64,000 bases of DNA from Sediminibacterium roseum (GTDB taxonomy: Bacteria; Bacteroidota; Bacteroidia; Chitinophagales; Chitinophagaceae): positions 1,552,325-1,616,324 of the forward strand of contig NZ_JAACJS010000015.1 in the NCBI RefSeq assembly GCF_009939005.1. The letters are read 5' to 3'. The notes under the pieces were generated by a model. It was not told where the DNA came from. It searched no databases and was given only the letters and a program-made list of their open reading frames with translations. This document shows positions 53,879 to 61,143 of this stretch, in pieces. The translations under genes and the position numbers were made by a program. The first letter of the stretch is position 1. The number at the start of each line of letters is the position of its first letter.

Positions 53879-54790
53879 TTATTCTATCCCTGAAATTTCA
53901 TTCACCAATTCCTGTCTTTTTTCAACGACGAGGTTTTTGTATGCCGACTGTATCAATTTACTCACCGTATTGTCCCAATCCATCGTAAAATCCACATCAT
54001 CGAGTGAATGCAGGCCGATCACTTCCGCAGCCGTTCCGCAGAAGAACGCAGCGTCTGCTCCATACATTTCTTCTTTGGTAAATTGCTTCTCTTCTACCGG
54101 GATGTTCAATTCATCACACAACACAAGCACCGTTGCCCTGGTGATGCCCGGAAGAATATTGCCCAGTGCCGGTGTTACCAGTTTTCCATCCTTCTCAAAA
54201 AAAACATTTGCACCGGGCGCCTCTGCTACACAACCGTGCATATCGGTGAGCAGCGCCTCATCAAATCCGAGGGCCTTTACTTCCTGGCTCGCAAGAATAG
54301 AGTTGACGTAATGCCCGCCCGCTTTTGCGTGTATCTTGAACCCTTTTGGATTGGGGCGCTGGAAAGACGAGGTCATCACACGCAATAATTTATCGCCGAG
54401 AAACGGGGCCATCTGCCACGCTTCAATCACGATAAAAGATTCTGTGTTCAGGTTAAAGCTCATGTTTGCGGGCGCGTAGATCACAGGGCGTATGTAAGCA
54501 TCCTGGAAATTGTTTTTATCAAGCAATGCATACGTTACTTCAATCAATTCATCTGTTGAATAGGTGTACGGCATATTCAACGCTTCCGCAGATGCTTTCA
54601 AACGGTTATAGTGTTCCTCTGCCTTGAAAATACGCGTTTGGCCACTTGCGGTTTTATAAGAGCGGATGCCCTCAAAAACAGAATACCCATAGTGAAGCGA
54701 TTGGCTGTAAAAATCCATTTTTGCTTCAGCAGCTTTCACAAAAGATCCATTCAGGTAGATCAGTGTGTCGTTGTTATAATAGCTTGCCAT
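53879..54790 (-). CDS. ilvE: Branched-chain amino acid aminotransferase
   Basis: The 303-residue fold-type IV PLP enzyme has LHYGYSVFEGIRSYKTASGQ near the start, the PLP lysine in IHAKAGGHYVNSILASQEVK, and the motif LTDMHGCVAEAPGANVFFEK. It transaminates the last step of Leu, Ile and Val synthesis. It is the first structural gene behind the ilv leader and attenuator. Confidence 0.94.
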   Translation of the reverse strand: MASYYNNDTLIYLNGSFVKAAEAKMDFYSQSLHYGYSVFEGIRSYKTASGQTRIFKAEEHYNRLKASAEALNMPYTYSTDELIEVTYALLDKNNFQDAYIRPVIYAPANMSFNLNTESFIVIEAWQMAPFLGDKLLRVMTSSFQRPNPKGFKIHAKAGGHYVNSILASQEVKALGFDEALLTDMHGCVAEAPGANVFFEKDGKLVTPALGNILPGITRATVLVLCDELNIPVEEKQFTKEEMYGADAAFFCGTAAEVIGLHSLDDVDFTMDWDNTVSKLIQSAYKNLVVEKRQELVNEISGIE

Positions 54791-54834
54791 AATTTTCTTT
54801 TACTTATTACTCGAATGCCTGTTCCCTGCCGGCG

Positions 54835-54869
54835 AAAAAAAAGCCCCGCCTGTTTCAGAGGCGGGGCTT
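54835..54869 (-). terminator. ilv attenuator terminator
   Basis: Perfect 10-base, GC-rich arms (54841-54850 with 54860-54869) are followed on the minus strand by eight T. It lies 31 bases past the leader stop and 45 bases before the ilvE start, so transcription must pass it to reach the operon. It is one of the strongest intrinsic terminators in the window. Confidence 0.9.
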
Positions 54870-54900
54870 ATATGCTAGGTATTTTTCAGCGTGTATAAAC

Positions 54901-54993
54901 TCATCCTCCATGCAGGGCAGGAATAATAATGACGATCACAATAATAATTACCGTGATAACCGTATTGACATTATTTATTCTGCTCTTCAACAT
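54901..54993 (-). CDS. ilvL: Ilv operon leader peptide
   Basis: This 30-codon open frame has an ATG start and TGA stop. Nine codons are Ile and five are Val, with one unbroken run of ten Ile/Val codons (residues 15-24, VIIIVIVIII), followed by a short PALHGG end. Composition, place and the strong terminator downstream match classical ilv leader peptides used in ribosome-mediated attenuation. A promoter match lies just upstream. Confidence 0.88.
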   Translation of the reverse strand: MLKSRINNVNTVITVIIIVIVIIIPALHGG

Positions 54994-55009
54994 GAATGAT
55001 TTGTTGAAA

Positions 55010-55040
55010 CGAAAATACTCCCACCTTTTTAAAAAACAAA
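55010..55040 (-). promoter_or_regulatory. Promoter of the ilv leader and operon
   Basis: TTTG (complement of 55037-55040), a 19-base spacer and TATTTTCG (complement of 55010-55017; 7 of 8 to TAnnTTTG) lie 16 bases upstream of the leader ATG. The leader would then start translating very near the RNA 5' end. Confidence 0.65.
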
Positions 55041-55084
55041 GAACTCGTTGGTTTATTTTACAAACGTCAGTTAGTGTACGCCGC

Positions 55085-56200
55085 TTATATGATCGTAGAC
55101 CTGTTCAACGTCGCATTGTCATTGCTGTTGTCGCTATCCGCATTTCTTTCAATATGATCCATGATCAGGTCGCCGATCGCTGTTGTTGAATAGTTGTTGA
55201 TCGCGTCGATGTCTTTTGATACAAAGCCGTTCGCAAGCGTCCAGCCAACCGCCTCTCTCACCGCTGCCGCCTCCTTGTTCATCTGGAAATGATCGAGCAA
55301 CATGGCGGCTGATAAAATAGAACCCAGCGGGTTGGCAATGTCTTTGCCTGCAGCCTGCGGGTAAGAACCATGTATCGGCTCAAACAAAGCGGTCTTGTTC
55401 CCCACCGATGCAGATGGAAGCAGGCCCAGCGATCCGCTCAGCACACTGGCCTCATCGCTGACGATGTCGCCAAACATGTTTTCGGTAAGCACCACATCAA
55501 ACTGCGCCGGGTTTAAGATGATCTGCATCGCCGCATTGTCAACAAACATGTAATCGACCGCTACATCACTGTATTGCGCCGCGATCTCCTGTACGATCTT
55601 TCTCCACAGGCGCGAAGTTTCCAGCACGTTTGCCTTGTCTACCAACGTCAGTTTCTTCCTTCTTTTCTGTGCATATTGAAATGCGAGGTGCGATACACGT
55701 TCTATTTCTTCTTTGCTGTACGAGCAAAGGTCGGAAGCGTATGAGCCGTCTTCACTCAGTTCCTTCTTACCAAAATAAATGCCTCCGGTAAGCTCGCGGA
55801 AGATGATGAAATCGACGCCTTTTAACTGCTTGCTCTTTAAAGGAGACAAATGCTGTAACGATGAATAAGTACTGATGGGCCTGATGTTTGCGAACAACTG
55901 CAGCTCCTTGCGCAACCTGAGCAAACCCTGTTCAGGACGCACTTTTGCCGTAGGATCGTTGTCGTATTTGGGATGGCCTATTGCGCCAAATAAAATGGCA
56001 TCGCTCTGCAGACAGGTCTCTATCGTTTCGTCGGGCAAAGGGTTTCCTGTTTTATCGATGGCATCTGCGCCCATCAGCCCGAAGCTGTAGCTGAACGAAT
56101 GCCCGAAACGCTGCGCGATCGCATTCAGCACCTTGATAGACTGTTGCGTTACTTCCGGCCCAATGCCATCTCCTAATATTACTGCGATCTTCTTTTCCAT
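55085..56200 (-). CDS. leuB: 3-Isopropylmalate dehydrogenase
   Basis: The 371-residue enzyme has the N-terminal AVILGDGIGPEVTQQSIKVL, substrate residues in RPEQGLLRLRKELQLFANIR, and the metal-binding ENMFGDIVSDEASVLSGSLG motif. It oxidises and decarboxylates 3-isopropylmalate. It is the last gene of the leu block, 12 bases after the ABC ATPase gene. The C-terminus ends with a polar Asn/Ser/Asp-rich tail. Confidence 0.95.
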   Translation of the reverse strand: MEKKIAVILGDGIGPEVTQQSIKVLNAIAQRFGHSFSYSFGLMGADAIDKTGNPLPDETIETCLQSDAILFGAIGHPKYDNDPTAKVRPEQGLLRLRKELQLFANIRPISTYSSLQHLSPLKSKQLKGVDFIIFRELTGGIYFGKKELSEDGSYASDLCSYSKEEIERVSHLAFQYAQKRRKKLTLVDKANVLETSRLWRKIVQEIAAQYSDVAVDYMFVDNAAMQIILNPAQFDVVLTENMFGDIVSDEASVLSGSLGLLPSASVGNKTALFEPIHGSYPQAAGKDIANPLGSILSAAMLLDHFQMNKEAAAVREAVGWTLANGFVSKDIDAINNYSTTAIGDLIMDHIERNADSDNSNDNATLNRSTII

Positions 56201-56212
56201 CAGTTTGTTTTT

Positions 56213-57655
56213 TTATGCGGCGATTTTTCCTTGTACCAATTTTAAAGTGTGTGTTACACAGGGCGGGATCTCTTCTTCGTAATGACTAACATACACCAGT
56301 GTCTTTTTCAACTTCACGCAGATCTCGTTGATCAATGTGATGAACCGTACGGCTACCTCTTTATCCAGCCCCTGGCAGGGTTCGTCCAGGATCAACAAAG
56401 GCGGATTTTTTACAAGCGCCCGCGCAAGCAATACCATGCGCTGTTCGCCGTTCGACAATTGTTTGAATGTTTTTTTGGACAACGATCCTACCTGCAGCAG
56501 GCTCATCCATTGTTCCGTTATTTTCTTCTGCGATGCAGACAACTGCCTGAACAGGCCGATCGTATCAAACAAGCCCGAGGCCACCACTTCAAAACAGGAA
56601 GCGGAAGATTCAAAATAATGATGCAGTTCAGGCGAAATGTAGCCGATCTTTTGTTTGATATCCCAGATGCTTTCGCCGCTTCCTTTCTTTCTGTCGAAGA
56701 GATAGATGTCGTTGGCAAATGCCTGCGGGTTATCTCCATTCACCAGGCTCAGCAAAGTAGATTTGCCGGAGCCGTTGTGGCCCGACACATTCCAGCATTC
56801 GCCTTTTTTTACTTCCCAATTGATGTTGTCCAGGATCTTCCGGTTGTTGTAGCTTACAGTTGTGCCTGTCATCTTTATGGCAACTGAAAAATCGGGATAA
56901 GCATACGCAGGCGGAACCGACTCGATCGGATCATCAAACAACACAGCCGCTGGATCTTCACGCAACAAAATATTTTTTTCCTGTTCAAACGCAACACGCG
57001 GCAAGATCGCCTCGATCGATCCGTTTTTCAGCAGCGCAACTTTGGTAATGGATGAAGGCATATCTGCCGGCGAAGTAACCAGCAGAAAATGTACACCACG
57101 CAGAGCGAGCATGTCGAGTATTTCATTAAGCATTTTCCTGGCGGCAATGTCGAGCCCGGTGTAAGGGTTGTCGAGCAGCAGCCACTCCGCATTGCCGAGC
57201 ATTGCCTGCGCGATCTGGAAACGCTTGTGTTCGCCGTTCGACAACTGGATCAACCTTGTATGTTCCAGGTGGCCGATGCCCAACAGTTCCAGCACCTCAT
57301 CAATGCGTGGTGCGTCGCTGGTCTCTTTCAGCGCTTCGATTACGGTTACCGCATCTTCAGAATCGTTCGAGTTAAAACGTTGCTGGTAATAGAACGAATT
57401 TAAATTGGATAAGTTCCTGAACTGGTGTTGCTGTGAGATCGTTGCCATGGCGGGCTTCCCTGCAAATGCAACGCTGCCTCTTGCAAAATGTTTGCCGGCG
57501 ATGGTTTGTATCAATGTTGATTTGCCGCTACCCGATGCGCCAACGATCGCAAGCCGCTCGCCTTCCAATACAGAAAACGAAATGCCGTTCAGCACCGTTT
57601 TACCGGAAAGCTGCACCGTGAGGTCGTTAACTTCTAGAAGGGCTGCTGTTTTCAT
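56213..57655 (-). CDS. Tandem ABC ATPase (ModF-like) inside the leu operon
   Basis: The 480-residue protein has two ABC domains and no membrane segment. The first has Walker A GASGSGKST (39-47), signature LSNGEHKRF and Walker B WLLLDNPYTGLD, where the usual catalytic Glu after LLLD is Asn. The second has Walker A GHNGSGKST, signature LSNGEQRM and Walker B LLILDEPCQGLD with an intact Glu. The second site may thus be the only active one. The layout resembles ModF/PhrA of Enterobacteria, whose role is poorly known. It lies between leuD and leuB with gaps of 9 and 12 bases, so it is cotranscribed with leucine genes. A link to leucine synthesis is not known. Confidence 0.85.
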   Translation of the reverse strand: MKTAALLEVNDLTVQLSGKTVLNGISFSVLEGERLAIVGASGSGKSTLIQTIAGKHFARGSVAFAGKPAMATISQQHQFRNLSNLNSFYYQQRFNSNDSEDAVTVIEALKETSDAPRIDEVLELLGIGHLEHTRLIQLSNGEHKRFQIAQAMLGNAEWLLLDNPYTGLDIAARKMLNEILDMLALRGVHFLLVTSPADMPSSITKVALLKNGSIEAILPRVAFEQEKNILLREDPAAVLFDDPIESVPPAYAYPDFSVAIKMTGTTVSYNNRKILDNINWEVKKGECWNVSGHNGSGKSTLLSLVNGDNPQAFANDIYLFDRKKGSGESIWDIKQKIGYISPELHHYFESSASCFEVVASGLFDTIGLFRQLSASQKKITEQWMSLLQVGSLSKKTFKQLSNGEQRMVLLARALVKNPPLLILDEPCQGLDKEVAVRFITLINEICVKLKKTLVYVSHYEEEIPPCVTHTLKLVQGKIAA

Positions 57656-57664
57656 TTTCCTGGT

Positions 57665-58252
57665 TTACGCAATCAACTGCGCCTCGAAAGCTTCTATCTG
57701 CGGTTTGTGGTTGATGAGGTAGTCGATATCGTCGTACCCGTTTAACAAACATGTTTTTTTATAGGGATTGATGTCGAATACTTCTTTCTCTCCGCTTGCA
57801 TCGATCGTTATGGTCTGTTGTTCAACATCGATCGATAGCGTTGCTTCGTTGCCGAGCGCGAATATCTTTGCGAGGAATTCATCACTCACGATCACCGGCA
57901 GTACACCGTTGTTCAATGCATTGTTCTTAAAGATATCCGCGAAGAAGCTTGACACCACTGCTTTGAAGCCATGATCCAATATTGCCCAGGCAGCATGCTC
58001 GCGTGAGGAGCCGCAACCGAAATTTTTTCCGGCCACCAGTATTTCCCCGCTGTATTGTGGTTGATTCAAAACAAAATCCGGTTTTGGTTTTGTTTCGTCG
58101 TTGTTCTCGTACCGCCAGTCGCGGAACAGGTTTTTCCCGAATCCATCTCGTGTTGTTGCCTTTAAAAAACGTGCGGGAATGATCTGGTCCGTATCCACAT
58201 TCTCGATGGGGAGCGGAACAAAACGGCTTTGTATTTTTTGTAGTGCCTGCAT
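57665..58252 (-). CDS. leuD: 3-Isopropylmalate dehydratase small subunit
   Basis: The 195-residue form starts at the ATG at 58252 (MQALQKIQSRFVPLPIENVD, continuing TDQIIPARFL). A longer in-frame start at 58309 would overlap leuC and add Cys/Lys-rich residues. The swivel-domain motif GCGSSREHAAWAILDHGFK is present. It pairs with LeuC to isomerise isopropylmalate. Length is typical. Confidence 0.93.
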   Translation of the reverse strand: MQALQKIQSRFVPLPIENVDTDQIIPARFLKATTRDGFGKNLFRDWRYENNDETKPKPDFVLNQPQYSGEILVAGKNFGCGSSREHAAWAILDHGFKAVVSSFFADIFKNNALNNGVLPVIVSDEFLAKIFALGNEATLSIDVEQQTITIDASGEKEVFDINPYKKTCLLNGYDDIDYLINHKPQIEAFEAQLIA

Positions 58253-58277
58253 TTTCAGTTTGGGGTTTTGCTGTTTT

Positions 58278-59690
58278 TTATTCGTGTACCGATGGCAGTT
58301 CGCGCACATCGGTTACCACGCCTGTGATCGCTGCCGCTGCTGCGGTTAACGGGCTCGCCAGCAATGTTCTCGCGCCGGCGCCCTGTCTTCCTTCAAAATT
58401 CCTGTTGCTCGTGCTGATGCAGTACTCGCCCGCGGGAATTTTATCTTCGTTCATACCCAGGCACGCACTGCAGCCCGCCTGCCTGATCTCGAATCCTGCT
58501 TCTAAAAAAACCTTGTCGAGGCCTTCTGCCTGCACCTGACGCGATACCTGCTGCGAGCCGGGCACGATCATCACCTGCACGTTTGCGTTTTTCTTTCTTC
58601 CCTTCACAAGATTGGCCACCTGTCTCAGATCCTCGATGCGCGAATTGGTGCAACTGCCGATGAACACATGTTGAACCGGCATCCCTATCAATCGTTTGCC
58701 GGGTTCAAGGCCCATGTATTGAAGCGCTTTGATGATGTTCTTTCTTTCGCCCTCGTCGGGGATCGTGTCTGTAACCGGTATCGAACCGTTGATGGCGATG
58801 CCGAGTCCCGGGTTGGTTCCATAGGTGATCATGGGTTCTATATCGGATGCATTGATATGGATCTCTTCATCAAATACTGCATCTGCATCAGTATACAATT
58901 CTTTCCATTCTGCCACTTTTCTTTCCCATTGTTCGCCGCTTGGTGCAAACTGCCTGCCTTTCATGTAGGCGAAAGTTGTTTCATCCGGCGCGATCATTCC
59001 ACCGCGCGCACCCATTTCAATGCTCATGTTGCAGATGGTCATTCGCGCTTCCATAGATAAGGCCCGGATGGCCGAGCCCGCATATTCAACAAAAAATCCT
59101 GTGGCACCGCTCGCTGTTATTTTTGCGATGATGTACAGGATTATGTCTTTTGATACCACGCCGTTCTGCAATTCACCTTCTATGTTGATGCGCATGCGCT
59201 TCGGTTTTGTCTGCAGGATGCACTGCGATGCAAACACCATTTCAACCTCACTCGTTCCTATCCCAAAAGCTATGGCGCCAAATGCACCGTGGGTGGATGT
59301 GTGGCTGTCGCCGCAAACGATCGTCATCCCGGGTTGCGTGATGCCCAATTCCGGCCCGATCACATGCACAATGCCCTGGAACGGATGGCCGAGGCCATAC
59401 AATTCTATATCGTGTTTTTTACAGTTCTCTATCAACTGCTGCACCTGCAAACGCGATAACTCGTCTTTGATGGGCAGGTGCTGGTTAAGCGTGGGCACAT
59501 TGTGATCGGCGGTTGCAACCACCTGTTGCGGGCGAAACACCTTTAGTCCTCTTTTTTCAATACCGGCAAATGCCTGCGGGCTGGTTACTTCGTGAATAAA
59601 GTGTTTGTCGATGTACAAAACAGAGGGGCCGTCTTCAATTTTTTGAACCACGTGTTTGTCCCAGATCTTGTCAAATAATGTCTTTGCCAT
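58278..59690 (-). CDS. leuC: 3-Isopropylmalate dehydratase large subunit
   Basis: The 470-residue aconitase-family protein has 4Fe-4S ligands at VFIGSCTNSRIEDLRQVANL and the later CSACLGMNEDKIPAGEYC motif, plus GDSHTSTHGAFGAIAFGIGT in the active site. It works with LeuD, whose gene follows after 25 bases. Confidence 0.95.
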   Translation of the reverse strand: MAKTLFDKIWDKHVVQKIEDGPSVLYIDKHFIHEVTSPQAFAGIEKRGLKVFRPQQVVATADHNVPTLNQHLPIKDELSRLQVQQLIENCKKHDIELYGLGHPFQGIVHVIGPELGITQPGMTIVCGDSHTSTHGAFGAIAFGIGTSEVEMVFASQCILQTKPKRMRINIEGELQNGVVSKDIILYIIAKITASGATGFFVEYAGSAIRALSMEARMTICNMSIEMGARGGMIAPDETTFAYMKGRQFAPSGEQWERKVAEWKELYTDADAVFDEEIHINASDIEPMITYGTNPGLGIAINGSIPVTDTIPDEGERKNIIKALQYMGLEPGKRLIGMPVQHVFIGSCTNSRIEDLRQVANLVKGRKKNANVQVMIVPGSQQVSRQVQAEGLDKVFLEAGFEIRQAGCSACLGMNEDKIPAGEYCISTSNRNFEGRQGAGARTLLASPLTAAAAAITGVVTDVRELPSVHE

Positions 59691-59705
59691 ACTGCGATTT
59701 AATTA

Positions 59706-59729
59706 AGCGTGGTGCAGAAGCACCACGCT
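59706..59729. repeat. Hairpin between leuA and leuC
   Basis: Nine-base complementary arms (59706-59714 with 59721-59729) enclose a 6-base loop in the 72-base leuA-leuC gap. It has no T run, and resembles the ilvC-ilvA hairpin in position and type. Confidence 0.55.
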
Positions 59730-59762
59730 ACTCAAACTAAAACTATACTGATGAGAAAATCC

Positions 59763-60929
59763 TTAAGCGATGGCCAGCTCGGGCTTATAGGCCTTTGCCA
59801 GCTGGTGCAGATCCTCTTCCTCTATTTCTTTTTTTCTATCGGCTACCTGCAGGAATGATTCATAGAGAACATCTATATCGTTGCGGTTGAATTCATAACC
59901 CAGTTTGTGGAAGCGGTGTGCCAGTGCGCTTCTTCCGCTGCGTGCGGTGAGAACGATGCGGCTTCCTTCTGCGCCTACTTCTTCGGGGTTGATGATCTCG
60001 TACGTTAAAGAATCTTTCAGAAAACCATCCTGGTGAATTCCCGATGAATGCGAAAATGCATTGGCACCAACGATCGCCTTGTTTACCTGAACAGGCACGC
60101 GCATCACATCGGATACTTCGCGGCTGATGGGGTTGAGCATTGGTGTATTGATATCGGTATATAAACCCAGGTGTTTGTGTTGTTTCAGCACCATCACCAC
60201 CTCTTCAAGCGATGTGTTGCCCGCGCGTTCGCCCAACCCGTTGATGGTGCACTCGATCTGCCTTGCACCGGCTATTGCCCCCGCAATTGAATTGGCCGTG
60301 GCAAGCCCCAGGTCGTTGTGGCAATGGCATGAAATGATCGCCTTGTCGATATTCGGCACGTTGTTTTTCAGGAAAGCGATCTTCTCGCCATACTGGTGCG
60401 GTAAACAATATCCCGTTGTGTCCGGGATGTTTACAACCGTTGCGCCCGCCCTGATCACGGCTTCGATCACCTGTGCGAGGTATTCGTTATCGGTCCGGCC
60501 CGCATCTTCTGCATAGAATTCAACATCATCCACAAAATTCTTTGCCCAGGTAACGGCCTGTACGGCGCGCTGCAGTATTTCCTCCCGTGTTGCGTTGAAC
60601 TTTGCCTTGATGTGGTAATCCGAAGTACCTATTCCGGTATGAATCCTCGGTCTTGCCGCATATTTCAGCGATGCGCCCGCTACCTCGATGTCTTTCTGAA
60701 CCGCGCGGCTCAACCCGCATACGGTGGCATTTTTGATGTGCTTGGAGATCTGCGTTACCGATTCAAAATCGCCCGGGCTCGAGATCGGGAAACCCGCTTC
60801 AATGATGTCAACACCCAGCGCCTCCAGTTTAAGCGCGAGTTCCAGCTTCTCCTTGGTATTGAGTTTACAGCCGGGCACCTGCTCGCCATCGCGCAAGGTT
60901 GTGTCGAATATGAAGACCTTCTGATCCAT
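59763..60929 (-). CDS. leuA: 2-Isopropylmalate synthase, short form lacking the regulatory domain
   Basis: The 388-residue DRE-TIM enzyme has FDTTLRDGEQVPGCKLNTKE at the start, SCHCHNDLGLATANSIAGAI for metal binding, and GLGERAGNTSLEEVVMVLK. It condenses acetyl-CoA with 2-oxoisovalerate. The E. coli enzyme is about 520 residues and ends in a leucine-binding domain of roughly 130 residues. That domain is missing here, and the chain ends right after the accessory region (LHQLAKAYKPELAIA). Leucine control may rest on the upstream attenuator. An AGGA Shine-Dalgarno site lies 6 bases before the ATG. Confidence 0.93.
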   Translation of the reverse strand: MDQKVFIFDTTLRDGEQVPGCKLNTKEKLELALKLEALGVDIIEAGFPISSPGDFESVTQISKHIKNATVCGLSRAVQKDIEVAGASLKYAARPRIHTGIGTSDYHIKAKFNATREEILQRAVQAVTWAKNFVDDVEFYAEDAGRTDNEYLAQVIEAVIRAGATVVNIPDTTGYCLPHQYGEKIAFLKNNVPNIDKAIISCHCHNDLGLATANSIAGAIAGARQIECTINGLGERAGNTSLEEVVMVLKQHKHLGLYTDINTPMLNPISREVSDVMRVPVQVNKAIVGANAFSHSSGIHQDGFLKDSLTYEIINPEEVGAEGSRIVLTARSGRSALAHRFHKLGYEFNRNDIDVLYESFLQVADRKKEIEEEDLHQLAKAYKPELAIA

Positions 60930-60956
60930 GAAAATTCCTTTTTTTAGGTTCCGATG

Positions 60957-61016
60957 AAAAAGCAGGCTATTTACATTTGTCGTCGATTGCCTTTAACAAC
61001 AAACGCAATAGCCTGC
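60957..61016 (-). terminator. leu attenuator terminator
   Basis: Perfect 10-base arms (60962-60971 with 61007-61016) are extended inside by a further 8 pairs with one G-U wobble, then a 12-base loop. On the minus strand the stem is followed by five T, 27 bases before the leuA start. All five clustered Leu codons of the leader lie in the 5' arm, so a ribosome stalled there would block the hairpin. Confidence 0.88.
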
Positions 61017-61041
61017 CATTACCGAATATACTTTGCAACAC
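60967..61041 (-). CDS. leuL: Leu operon leader peptide (Leu-codon cluster)
   Basis: This is a 24-codon frame if a GTG at 61041 is used; the frame is open back to 61071 but has no ATG, and a TTG follows the GTG. It contains the run RLLRLLLK, five Leu codons in six positions (CTA TTG CGT TTG TTG TTA), and stops at a TAG inside the 3' arm of the terminator. The start codon is the main doubt. A second frame with an ATG in the 5' arm (eight codons, Cys-rich, no Leu) is less likely to be regulatory. Confidence 0.6.
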   Translation of the reverse strand: MLQSIFGNGRLLRLLLKAIDDKCK

Positions 61042-61143
61042 AGGCTTGTGGTAATCAAAATTGATGGTATTTTACACTCTATAAATCAGCCTAAAACAGC
61101 TAAAACCCTTACTGGTATTGGCTTTTGGTATAAATAAATTACG

